This document shows positions 34,850 through 44,871 of a stretch of DNA of 64,000 nucleotides, piece by piece; position 1 is the first letter of the stretch; every line of letters starts with the position of its first letter. Both the position numbers and the translations under genes were made by a program. The DNA comes from Humulus lupulus (taxonomy: Eukaryota > Streptophyta > Magnoliopsida > Rosales > Cannabaceae). The notes under the pieces were generated by a model, which saw only the letters and a list, made by a program, of their open reading frames with translations, had not been told where the DNA came from and did not search any database. The stretch lies in the NCBI RefSeq assembly GCF_963169125.1, contig NC_084798.1, positions 103,061,970 to 103,125,969 of the forward strand, read 5' to 3'.

Positions 34850-37091
34850 TGTAACGCCCTACTACCTTAGAGCCGTTACTAAGTGAGTTTAAAACAGGAA
34901 TTGTGCATTTAATAGACTCAAAGTGGTTTCTAAAACCAAAAGTGTGATTAAACCAGAGTTTAAGGCTGTATTCTTTTAAAATGTTTAACTTCATTGAAAG
35001 CGTTAAATATAAAACATCTGGGATCCCAAAATAAGGTTTACAAAATGTTTACAACACCAAAATAGATTTACACTTGATCAGCTATCAAAAGAATGGTTAA
35101 ATACAGCCATATACAAAATGCCCCCAACCAAAGCAGTCGGGCAGGCCGAACATGTACGCGCCGCCCCCACGCTCTCCATACTCATGGTCGGTTGACTGAC
35201 TCCTTGCTTTTACCTGCCACACGGAGCACCCGTGAGCCGAAGCCCAGCAAGAAAACCCAAATAACACATAACATATGCAAAACAAATAGCTGGCAATAAT
35301 TCACTGACACATAGGAAAACCATCATAATAAACAAGTACGGCCATGCCGCTCCCAAGGCCTTACCAAAGCCTGGAGTTTCGGTTCTCACCGCGAGGATAA
35401 CTCATGTATCCCTTGGGTCCCACCCTGAATATAAGCATCCCATGTGCTGTGTGTTACTTCGGCCCACGGCCGCCCCGGCCTATGCCGTACCCGGCCTCTG
35501 CCGTTCGTTTCATCATAATCACACATATAGTACATTCAAAATAAGCATTCACACACATCACAGTTCATTTAAGGTTAAGCATTTGCACGTAATACAATCC
35601 GGGGCCACGCCCTACAATCACACAGTGGGGCCATGCCCTAAACTCGGGTGTTACGGTTTTCTTACTTGTATTCCGTGCTTTCCAATGAACCACGGTCACG
35701 AGCACGGTCCTCTTAGCACGAGCCTCTCCGAAATCCTAGTCACAACACACATAAAACACTTTTAATACTAACCAAACCCAAAACCACTTCCCGGGACCAA
35801 TCCCGCACTCTCGGGACTCCCAAAATCCTAAAATAAGCCATTGGAAACATCCCCCGAACCCCTGGAGCAAAAGCTCAAAAATGGAATTTTGGTGTCCTGA
35901 AAAATGGCCTAGCGCCGCGGCTCAGCCCTACAGGGCCGCGGCGCTAAAGCAAGTCAGAGAGCCCCTCGCCTGGAACCAGCCTCGCGCCGCGGCGCCCAAG
36001 AACAGGGCCGCGGCGCGCCCTTACGAACCCGAAAATCTGGGTTTTTCTCCTTCAAATCCTTCATCCAAAATACCTCCAAACCAACCCCAAACACATATCT
36101 CAACCCCAAACTCAATTCCACACTTCATATGAACAATCTAATAACCTATAGACACTTAGAAACAAGATCAAAACCTCAACACACCCAAGATCCAAACCTT
36201 TGATCTTCAAATTCAGTAACTCAAACAAAGCCCATGAAAATCCTAAGTCAAGCATTACATTCCTCAAATCAACACAGAAAACAAACTTAAATAAGCATAA
36301 GATCCTTACCTCAAGAGTAGAATCCACCCTAAAAGTTCCCTTGATCTCCTTCTAAGCTTCCCACTTCAGCCCCTTCTACACCTCTTCTTCTTTCTTCTTC
36401 TTTGCCCTAGCCTTTCTCTCCTCTTCTTTTCCCTCTCTTCTAATTTTATCAAAGCCACAAGTGAACCCAAATGCCCAAACCGTACCCCCTAAATCCCAGC
36501 TGCAAAATGTCTATTTGCCTTGCCAAAAGACCAAATTACCCCTCCTTACTAATCCTTCTAAGCTAAACCTTCAAGGGTACTTAAGTCTTTACACTTTCAT
36601 TTCAATTCTACCACTTCCTATCTTAAAACTTGTTACTCACAGCAGTTACAAATGGTTACCAAAATACCAATAACTAATCACTCATTCTCAACTCAACTTA
36701 TAAGATTCCCGAAGTACCCCTAGGCTCCTCCCGAGCCGGGTACAACATCCCGTTGTGACTTTTAGACTAACTGGCTCACTAGGACCGTCTCGATGCGTGC
36801 ATCCTGATAAAAACATCACACTCACATGGCACAATTCACATAGTACAATTATCACAGATATGCCCTAACATGGCCAGATTACAATCATGCTCATTCTAAG
36901 ACAATCAGGTCTACATGCATACTAATTCACATAGTCATGCATCTCAATTAATCAATTAATCACATAACGTGCAATAAATCGTAATCATGCATTAAGCTCA
37001 TTAAAGTCACACACAAAATCCCATCATGCCCTCCAGGCATACTGTTCCAGGCCCTTAAGCCTAAACACTGAATTTGGGTCGTTACACTGTT
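34845..37091 (-). mobile_element. solo LTR, Tekay-type, with 5-bp target duplication
   Basis: LTR 34,850-37,086 (2,237 bp), on the minus strand TGTAACGACCCAAATTC...GGGCGTTACA. It is flanked by CTGTT at 34,845-34,849 and 37,087-37,091. The GC-rich cluster (35,905-36,025) has four GCCGCGGC words. There is no internal region. It splits the integrase gene of the plus-strand Tat element two residues after the conserved CEAV motif; the frame resumes at 37,092. Confidence 0.93.
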
Positions 37092-37480
37092 CTTCCAATA
37101 GAAATGAAAGTCAACTCCTTCTGTATACAAGCATTCGATGACCAGACTAACCATGGAACATTGCCTGAAAATTTGGACTTGCTGGAGGCGAGAAGAGAAA
37201 AGGCACAGCTGAGGTTGGCAACGTACCAGTAGTGTGCCGCAAGATACTATTAACTAAGGGTGCGAGAGAAGACATTCAGGAAAGGAGACCTCATGTTAAG
37301 GAAAGTTTTTCCAAACACTCGTGACTCGGGGGCGGGTGTCCTAGGGTCGAACTGGGAAGGACCCTACCAAGTTGCTCAGGTGGTGCCCCCTAACACCTAC
37401 AAGCTGGCACGTTTGGATGACACCATGGTACCCAAAGCGTGGAACGCAGAGAACCTAAAAAATATTATCAGTAAGACCTC
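37092..37480 (+). pseudogene. older Tat element: integrase C-terminal domain
   Basis: Plus-strand frame 37,260-37,529 carries the C-terminal integrase module (FRKGDLMLRKVFPNT, GVLGSNWEGPYQVAQV, YKLARLDDTMVPKAWNAENL), equivalent to the end of integrase at 54,788. A stop near 37,232 separates it from the preceding segment. The usual ..RRYY-type end is changed to KNII. Confidence 0.8.
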
Positions 37481-37765
37481 CATATCTGAGGCAAGAATAT
37501 CATTACTTTGTCTAAACATGCAAGTTTAAGTGTAATAGCTATGAATTAGAGGGGTAACTTAGATGCCCTAGTACGAAGTAGGAACATTGTTGCCATAAAT
37601 ACCTATGTACTCTCCTCATTTTGAATGGATATGTTTCTTATCGGCATGTCACACTCCGCATTTACATAATCACACATCTAACTCTCGGGTACCTATCACC
37701 AATTGGAATTGTCAAAATGCTTGAGCAAATGATCAAAGTGCCTGACAAGATAAATCTCACCAACC

Positions 37766-37782
37766 ACTTGGGGGGCATAGTA
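37766..37782 (+). promoter_or_regulatory. internal polypurine-tract-like motif after pol
   Basis: ACTTGGGGGGCATAGTA about 290 bp after the end of pol. The same position and nearly the same word occur in the two other Tat elements (15,246-15,263 minus; 55,002-55,018 plus). No LTR follows; an antisense gene does. Confidence 0.5.
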
Positions 37783-38225
37783 TATAGCCAAAAAGGATCC
37801 TAAAAGAGAAGAGACCCTTGTAAAAAAAAGAGAAAATAAGAATAAAACCTTGCAAAGCATCTCTTGAGTTCGGAAGGATTAGCTACATTATGAACATCAA
37901 GAGAGTCAAATGGTCCTACAGGAAAAACTCCTAATAAAGGATGAAACATCCATGAGGGGAAAGGCCTGAGGGAGAGCATCCACCAATAAGCCAAGAGCGG
38001 CCACTAAGCCGTCTAGCCAAAAAGGGTCCTAAAAGAGACCCTAGTAAAAATAATACTATGCATAATGACGAGAAGGACGCTTCTCGCATGAAATAACAAG
38101 CACGCAAAAAAAAATATAAAAGGATGGCTAGAACCCAAAGGGTCAACATATCCTTACAAATACAATCAAGGTGCACCAAAGAGACCATCACTATCGGTCC
38201 AAATAAAGTATCAATGAGTTATTAG

Positions 38226-38402
38226 AAAAAAGAGAGACCTATCAAACCCATTTGAGTGGGATAAAAAGGACCTCAAGCGTAAAGAAAAAAGAGAGAACTA
38301 TCAAACCCCTTTGAGTGGGCTCAAAAGGACCTCAACCATAAAGAAAAAAGAGAGACCTATCGAACCCCTTTGAGTGGGCTCAAAAGGACCTCAAGCAAAA
38401 AG
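38226..38402. repeat. 59-bp tandem repeat, 3 copies
   Basis: Three units with AGAGAGACCTATCAAACCCC, TTTGAGTGGG and AAAAGGACCTCAAG, starting near 38,231, 38,290 and 38,349 (spacing 59 bp). The copies differ at a few positions. Confidence 0.85.
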
Positions 38403-38419
38403 AAACAAAAACAAATGAT

Positions 38420-38459
<40 letters not shown>

Positions 38460-38460
38460 A
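38420..38460. repeat. CA/TA microsatellite
   Basis: A pure (CA) run of about 14 units at 38,420-38,447 followed by (TA) to about 38,459. Confidence 0.95.
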
Positions 38461-38561
38461 AAGAAGAATGTTGCGACAATGTTGCAAGACAAAGTCGACA
38501 TCAACCACAGCAAGACTTAGAAAAGTTCCTGAAGAAAAAAAAAACAAGGAGTAACGAAATC

Positions 38562-39880
38562 TCAAGGTCTCATGCCGCGAGCATTCCACTCGGCCACCTT
38601 GGCAACGACACGGTCTCCAAAGGAGGAGAAGTCAAAGTTAGGATTCTACCTCCACATTCCATAAAGGGTGTGCTCTATGGATTTATACTAAATCTTTGCC
38701 AAGTTAGCCTCCAAGAGAGTGACCCTCTCCTGCAACACCTCGGCCTTAGCTTCTGCCCTCTTCTTCTTTTTTAACGACTAAGAGGCTTTTGCCAGGGCTT
38801 TCTCCAGGTTGAGGTTGACATCAGCAAGCTGTCCCTCGAGTTCTTGAACTCTGACCGCTACACGATCCCTTTCGGCATCGGATGAAGATAGGCCCTGTGC
38901 TGAGTCTATGAAATGTTGAGCCACCAGAGAAGCCTGCAAGAGAGAAAAATGAGCAAACAAGGAGCCCAAAACACAAAAAATACAAATGTAAGACGCATGA
39001 ACTCACCCAAGTTGTGGAGTGCAGAAGGGTCTCCCAAGCTCAGCCATGGTAAAATTCTCGAGACCTCTACACCTAGTCTCAGGAATACCCTCAGCAACTC
39101 GGGCATACCTTTGCATGTAAGGGGCTGGCGTGCGACCCACCCAAGATGTCTCCTCCAAATCAGGAGTGCCCGGGTGAGCAGGGAAAGATGATCCACTCAC
39201 CAAGGGAGCGCAGGAACATCAGACAAAAGGAACCCCAAATTTCCATGACTAGCGGGAGCGTAAGGAAGATTATCAAATTCATCGGAGAAGCGCCCTTTCA
39301 AGGTGTGTGGACCACGGGAATGAGAAGCCATGTCGTGGTCCGTAGGAGAAAAAGTCAGACACCCCCTGGTGGATGGGGAAAGCCGAGCTAGACGTTTAGA
39401 TTCGGGGGAAACCTTCTTAGGCACCCATTCAACATAACCCTCGTATGAGTGAGGTTCTGCCGGAGTTGCCTTCTTCTTTCACTCAGAAATGTGCTATAGC
39501 AGGTCGGGCTCTGAAACCCTGGATAGACCATAATGATTGAGATTGGCCACAGTAAAAAGATGGGCAGCCATTTTCATTACAGGGTCTGCGTCAAGGAAGA
39601 CATCTACCGACGCCTCCTCCGACTCAGGAACGTCGGGGATACTGAATGTATGGCCCTGGATCTCGCGCCCAGGAGGTGTGCCACACGAGACCCTCGTCTC
39701 ACACCTCGGGTGTCTAGCAGGCGTGCCTCTCGCACCACATAGCTGCCCCCATCTAGAGCCTCGCGCGCCCAGTAGGTGTGCCACGCACCTCATGTGTTCA
39801 GCAGGCATGCCTCGTGCACCAGGTAGTTGCCTCCATCTGCCGACTTGTGCACCCAGAAGGTGTGACATGTGAGACACCCG
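38562..39880 (-). pseudogene. Tat antisense gene, C-terminal half
   Basis: Minus-strand gene opposite to the plus-strand Tat element. 39,877-39,494: acidic segment (IPDVPESEEASVDVFLDADPV). 39,424-39,003: a segment with DMASHSRGPHTLKGRFSDEFDNLP and then ARVAEGIPETRCRGLENFTMAEL. It is followed by a 73-nt intron (donor GTGAGT at 39,006, acceptor CTTGCAG ending at 38,934) and a coiled-coil exon from 38,933 (FIDSAQGLSSSDAERDRV, EGQLADVNLNLEKALAKAS) ending near 38,562 with FSSFGDR...EWNARG. Stops near 38,778 and in the first exon show decay. The intron position before the coiled coil matches the copies at 13.9 and 57.3 kb. The N-terminal domain is not recognisable; a minisatellite lies where it should be. 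Confidence 0.65.
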
Positions 39881-40530
39881 TCTCGCGCCTTACGTGGCCA
39901 GCAGTCCTACCTCGCGCACCATGTAGCTGCCCCCATCTCGCGCCTTGCGCGCCCAGTAGGTGTGCCATGCACCTTGCGTGCTCAGTAGGCGTGCCTCGCG
40001 CACTACATAGCTGCCCCCATCTCGTGCCTCACATGCCCAGGAGGAGTGCCATGCACCTTGCATGCCCAGCAGGCATGCCTCGTGCACCACGTAGCTGCCC
40101 CCATCTCGCACCTTACGCACCCAGCAGGAGCGCCACACGAGACCCCCGTCTCGCGCCTCGCCTGCCCAGTAACCACGCCTCACGCACACGTAGCTTCCCC
40201 TATTTCGTGCCTCGCATGCCTAGTAGGTGCACCACATGAGACCCCCATCTCCAGTCTCACGTACCACGTAACTACCCCCATCTAATGCCTCTCGTGCCCA
40301 GCAGGCGTGCCTCGTGCACCATGTAACTTCCCCCATCTTGCGCCTCGCGCACCCAGGAAGTGTGCCACGCGAGACCCCCATCTTTTTCCTATCATGACCA
40401 GCAGGCGCGCCTCACGCACCACGTAGCTGCCTTCATCTTGCGCCTCGCGTGCCCAGCAGGAGCGCCACAGGAGACCCCTATCTCGCGCCTCGCGTGCCCA
40501 GCAGGCGTGCCTTGCGCACCACGTAGCATA
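39690..40530. repeat. 84/100-bp GC-rich minisatellite
   Basis: About ten imperfect units with AGCTGCCCCCATCTCGCGCC, CGCGTGCCCAGCAGG and GTGCCTCGCGCACCACGT. Distances between AGCTGCC landmarks alternate: 84, 100, 84, 84, 99 bp. The longer form has an extra CGAGACCCCCGTCTCGCG segment, itself a short inverted repeat. Low-stop frames on both strands result from the repeat, not from a gene. Confidence 0.85.
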
Positions 40531-41299
40531 GGCGCCTTGTGAGGGTAAGAACCTACACGAGACTCAAAGAGATCGTGTCACCAATGGAGCCTCGCACATC
40601 ACAACTGCTTGCTTTCCATGGAACGTGTCACCAATGGAGCAATTATATGAGCAAAGGAGGAACATTCAAAGGTTAAAAGAATAGGCGCCTTGTGAGGGTA
40701 AGAACCTACATGCGACTCAAAGATATTGTACAAGTATGAATTACATGCTGGGCTATGACTCTGAAGACCCAGTTATCTAACTCTCATATCCATGCAAGAC
40801 AAGTAGTGATCATACGAGTCAGGTACCTGATATGTTCCTTCTCAACCAACCTCTAACATTATTACTAAATAGGTGGTGGAGGTACACTCAGGTACTGAAA
40901 TGGAGGTGCTCCCACTGATCTCGGCATGTACTGGAGCCGACCATCATGCCCTTGGCACCACTACCATCTGTACACTGCATATGCAGAGTTGTGTCCCTAG
41001 GGACCACCATGTACAGTGAGCCAATAGTGCTCTACTATAAATATGACCTCCCTTCACCTTAGAAAAGGGGGAATTTTTGGAAAAATTTTATAACCAGTTA
41101 TTGCCAATGAAAAGGTATATTCAACATTCTCCTCATCTTTCATTCTTGAACCCCAACATTTACATTTGATGTTCCTGAAGTTTAGTGAGTTTAAAGTTTA
41201 CTTCTTTTACAACTCCAAAAGTTCTTGATCTAACTTAATTGACAAGTTCTTACCATTATCAAAAGGTACTAATCCTCATTAGAAATTTTGGGACACTAC
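40527..41299. other. unclassified region, possible LTR fragment
   Basis: A 28-base word (start ATAGGCGCCTTGTGAGGGTA) occurs at 40,528 and 40,681, and GTGTCACCAATGGAGC occurs twice at about 40,576 and 40,626. A plus-strand TATA-like box (CTATAAATATGACC) lies near 41,036, followed by a T/C-rich leader and a possible LTR end GGGACACTACA at 41,299. I found no matching second terminus, polypurine tract or primer site, so the LTR reading is tentative. Confidence 0.35.
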
Positions 41300-41810
41300 A
41301 ATACACTCCTCATTTTACCACTTATTCTACACTCTTAGGTTCACGAGCGAAAGTCTTTCAAGCTGCACAAGTATAAGTGCCCTATAGGAAGCCAAATCCT
41401 ATTAGAAGAGACATATGCAAGAGAGACACTAATAATTTCTGCCGCGTCCATAATGATTATGGAAATGACATAAATTGGTGTAATTAGCTTAAGGACGAAA
41501 TTGAATTTCTCATCTGCCAGAATCTTCAGGCCATGAGAACATACGTTCTTCATCCTGTTGAACAAAACCAGGCTGCTGCAAGAAGTGCAGATGCACCAGG
41601 CCAACCTTTACAACCAACACTAGTGGCCGGTCGATTAGACATGATTTGTAGAGGACCACACTTGGCTAGCGAGAGTATGAAGGCCCTACGGTGATATGCC
41701 TTAACATTACACCATGAACCAGAAGAAAAAGTGTTGGTTGTCGAGGAGCATACTCAAAAAATACCCCGGTATGAATTAAAGCCCATTACATTTACTGAGG
41801 ACAGCGCTGC
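41300..41810 (+). pseudogene. Ty3/gypsy gag zinc-knuckle and protease start
   Basis: Plus strand. Near 41,440 a Tat-type knuckle (CRVHNDYGNDINWCN) is followed by a stop and then LKDEIEFLICQNLQAM. A linker (QAAARSADAPGQPLQPTLV) leads at 41,780 to KPITFTEDSAA, the pre-protease motif seen as ITFTEDDA in the young element. The Cassandra element begins directly after this; the protease continues at 44,872. Confidence 0.7.
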
Positions 41811-41910
41811 TGTAACGCCCCACATGACTACAGCTGCTTTCTGGAATGACGACTCGCCCTACAAACCAACACGAGTCTTTCCAGCGTGCTTTGTCCTCAC
41901 TCGCACATTT

Positions 41911-42000
41911 CGTGGGAAAACTTCCCAGGAGGTCACCCATCTTGAGATTACTCCAGGTCAAGCACACATAACTTTGGAGTTCTCAAGTGATGGGCTACCG
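41911..42000 (-). repeat. 5S rRNA-like segment in left Cassandra LTR
   Basis: On the minus strand: CCCATCA...AGAACTCCAAAGTTATG, TGTGCTTG, then GATGGGTGACCTCCTGGGAA. This is the 3' two thirds of plant 5S rRNA with changes in the internal box A. It is not a 5S gene. Confidence 0.82.
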
Positions 42001-42289
42001 AACTGTGTAGTCCCGTACCTACACAGTCTTAGAATCATCACACTTGACCTTCCCCAGTCGGTGTGGGATTGCACAGCTTTAGCCGGTCTTTCCCCTTACA
42101 GATCACGGGATTCTGACTGTCACAATCACCCCCCTTATGGGCCCGACGTCCCCCTCGGCCACACTTCTGGCTGGGTCAAGGCTTTGATATCATTTGTAAC
42201 GCCCCACGTGACTATGGCTGCTTTCTGGATTGACGACTGGCCCTACAAACCAACACGAGTCTTTCCAGCGTACTTTGTCCTCACTCGCA

Positions 42290-42384
42290 CGCTTCCTGGG
42301 AAAACTTACCAGGAGGTCACCCATCTTGAGATTACTCCAGGTCAAGCATGCTTAACTTTGGAGTTCTCAAGTGATGGGCTACCG
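42290..42384 (-). repeat. 5S rRNA-like segment in right Cassandra LTR
   Basis: On the minus strand: AACTCCAAAGTTAAGC, ATGCTTG and GATGGGTGACCTCCTGG. It retains the 5S box A word AAGTTAAGC and most of box C, and so is better preserved than the left copy. It might still recruit TFIIIA/Pol III; that is inference. Confidence 0.82.
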
Positions 42385-42574
42385 AAAAGAATATGCATCT
42401 TGTTGATATAGGTAGTACCCATCAATCCATTTAAACCCTCTTCAACTGTGTAGTCCCATACCTACACAGTCTTAGAATACTCACACTTGACCTTCCCCAA
42501 GCGGTGTGGAATTGCACAGCTTTACCCGGTTTTTCCCCTTACGGATCCCGGGATTCTAACTGTCACAATCACCC

Positions 42575-44871
42575 TGTAGCGACCCAAATTTCCTAATAAG
42601 GCCTGGGGCCTTGACTAGCGTCCCAGGATGGCAATAATTATTATATTGTATTAATATATGTGAATTTAATGAATATGTGATTAGAAATGCATGTTTAGGT
42701 GATTAAATGTGCATGTAGACCCCATTTGGTTGTTAGGGGCATATTTGTAATTTTAGCACGTTGAGGGCATAAGTGTGATATATGTGATATAATGGTGATA
42801 TATTTGTGATGCGCATTCCGAGACGGTCTTAGGGAGCAGTTTCGCTAAAAGTCACAACGGGGTCAAATACCCAGCTCGGGAGGAGCTTAGGGGTATTTCG
42901 AGATTATTATAAAGTGTTCGAGAATTATTGAGTAGCGGTTAGTGATAGTAATAGTTTAGACATGTCGGGATTAAAATAGGGATTTTTAGGCATACTCGAG
43001 GATTTAGCGAGATGTGTTAAAAGACTAAATCGCCCTTGGTGGCATATGAGGACTTAGGGTAATTTAAGGGGCAATTGGGACTTTTTGGCAGCTGGTTATG
43101 ATGAGATAAGGACTGGGAAACTTTAGAACATTTTAGAAAGGCAAAGGAAAGAAAAGGAATATAACTTCTCAGCTCTCCCTCTCTCCAATGAGGTTTCCTC
43201 TTTCCCTCTCCTTGATGATTGAGAGCTTGCTGAGTGTTGAGGATTTTGGACTAGGAAGTTGAAGGATTTTGGCTACTGTGATTAGGGGAGTTAGCTCAAG
43301 GGTGTTTTAAGCTTAGAGGTAAGGAATTCATCTCTTTTTTCTTTAAGTTTCCAAGCTTGACTTTCTCCAGCTGGTTAGTGTGAGAATTCAGCTTGGTAAT
43401 CAGAAGGGGCTTAGCTTGGAGTTGGAATTGGAGGAAGCTCAAGGTCGAATTCTTAATTGAGATAATAATTCCATGCATTTATGAGGTTAAGCTCTGTTAT
43501 GGTTTAAGTTTTATAAAGTTTTAAACCAATTTGTGAATCATGAGTTTAAATGTGTGTCTAGGCTTGTTGTTGATGTTTCTAAGTTGTTAGATGGTCTATA
43601 TGGGGTTTTGGATTGAATTTGAGACTTAGGTATGCCTTGGTATTGATTTGGGAGTGTTTACGCTCGGGGAAAATGTCGGGAAAAACCCAGATTTTTGGGT
43701 TCGCGTATGGGCACCGCGGCTTTGTTCTTCCGTCCCGCGACGCTTGGATGCATCAGGGGAAGGGCACCATTCTGGGCACCGCGGCCCTTATGGGTTAGTG
43801 CCGTGGCGCTAGGCCATTTCTGGGCAGGTGAAATTTTCATTTTTTAGACTTTTTCCCAGGGACCTCGGGGGACGCTTCCGCTACCTTGTGTGGGGAACCG
43901 GGAGGTCCCGAGAGCTCAGGATTGGTTCCGAGAGATGGTTATAATTGGTTAGTAATGATAGTGTTATGTATGTGTTGTCACTAGGTTTTCAGCGAGGATC
44001 ATGGTCATGATTTCGGTGCTCAAGAAGCTCGGGACACAGGTAAGAAAACCGATGTACCCATAGAGCAGGGCGAGGCCCCAAAGTTGTGTTGCAGGGCATG
44101 GCCCTATATGGTTATGTGCAAGGAATAGCCCATTGATTATGTTAATGCATGTTTAAGTGTTTGATTAATTATGCTATGTATGCAAATATGTGAATGATCG
44201 GCAAGAGACGGGAATGGTGCAGGTCGGGAACGGCAAGGGCCGAGAACGGCGAAGGCCGAGAGCGGCAAAGGGCTGGGAGCAGCATTTAGCACGCAGAGTG
44301 TGAGTTGCTAGGGAAAGACCCTAAAGGATACCTGGGATATCCTTACGGTGAGGACCACAAACCCAGGGCCTGGTATAGTGCATGGGACGGCATGGCCATA
44401 TTTGTATAGCCTATTGATGGCAGGTTTATATGTTGAGCTATTTATATGCATATGTTATCTATTTGTATGGGGTTTTCTTGCTGGGCATCGGCTCACGGGT
44501 GCTCTGTAGTGCAGGTAAGGGCAAGGGGAAGATTGGCCAACCTTGAGTACAGAGGGCGTGAGATGACCTGTACATGTCTGGTCTGCCTGGCTGCCACGGC
44601 CAGGGGTATTTTTGGAAGTTTCTTTGTACTAAATCTCATTTTGTCGTTTAGTCAACTTTAAACACATTTTGAGTTGTAAATATTTATAAACAATATTTTT
44701 TTTTGGGATACCTAATGTAAAACACTTATGATTTTCAATGAATGATTACATTTTCAAATTATGTGATTTTAATACAGTGTAGTTACACTTTTGAGCTAAA
44801 TGCTTGGTTAGCAAGTTGAATGCACATTTTAAACTCACTTAGTAACGACTCTAAGGTGGTAGGGCGTTACA
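42575..44871 (+). repeat. solo LTR, Tekay-type, no target duplication
   Basis: TGTAGCGACCCAAATTTCC...GGGCGTTACA, 2,297 bp, closely related to the Tekay LTRs at 25.1 and 32.2 kb. It has the GC-rich cluster at 43,710-43,815 and a short GGCCGAGAACGGCGAA-type repeat at 44,220-44,280. It begins 7 bp after the Cassandra LTR; the flanks CACCC and ACTTC differ. The host gag/protease frame resumes on its right, so Cassandra plus this LTR occupy a single site. Confidence 0.88.

Larger units (their letters stand above)
37800..38561 (+). other. Tat 3' non-coding region with tandem repeats
   Basis: A-rich region between the internal G-rich motif and the end of the antisense gene. 38,090-38,185 matches 4210-4315 in reverse complement. 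It includes a 59-bp repeat and a CA/TA microsatellite listed separately. No reading frame is supported. Confidence 0.6.
41811..42567 (-). mobile_element. Cassandra TRIM (5S rRNA-bearing LTRs)
   Basis: A 757-bp non-coding element on the minus strand. Right LTR 42,195-42,567 (373 bp) and left LTR 41,811-42,124 (314 bp), each on the minus strand TGTGACAG...GGGGCGTTACA. The internal region is only 70 bp. After the right LTR it has a Met-type primer site (ATGATATCAAAGCC, cf. TGGTATCAGAGCC), and before the left LTR a purine tract (AAGGGGGGTGAT). Each LTR contains 5S rRNA-like sequence. The right LTR is followed by ATCACCC, the same bases that follow the left LTR, as if a further internal copy had continued. 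No target duplication is visible. Cassandra elements are a known plant TRIM family carrying 5S sequence in the LTRs. Confidence 0.85.

Noticed and set aside
39778..40239. 153-codon frame rich in Cys, Pro and His
   Set aside because: It is a translation of the GC-rich minisatellite; the periodic protein mirrors the DNA repeat.
42290..42384. 5S rRNA gene
   Set aside because: Only the 3' two thirds resemble 5S, with substitutions, and it sits inside a TRIM LTR with a primer site and purine tract.
41731..42411. 226-codon plus-strand open frame
   Set aside because: It runs from gag/protease remnant into the non-coding Cassandra LTRs on the antisense of their 5S-like sequence; the frame is open by chance.
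43613..43840. Short frames over the GC-rich cluster of a Tekay LTR
   Set aside because: LTR sequence; similar frames appear in other LTR copies without conservation of the protein.
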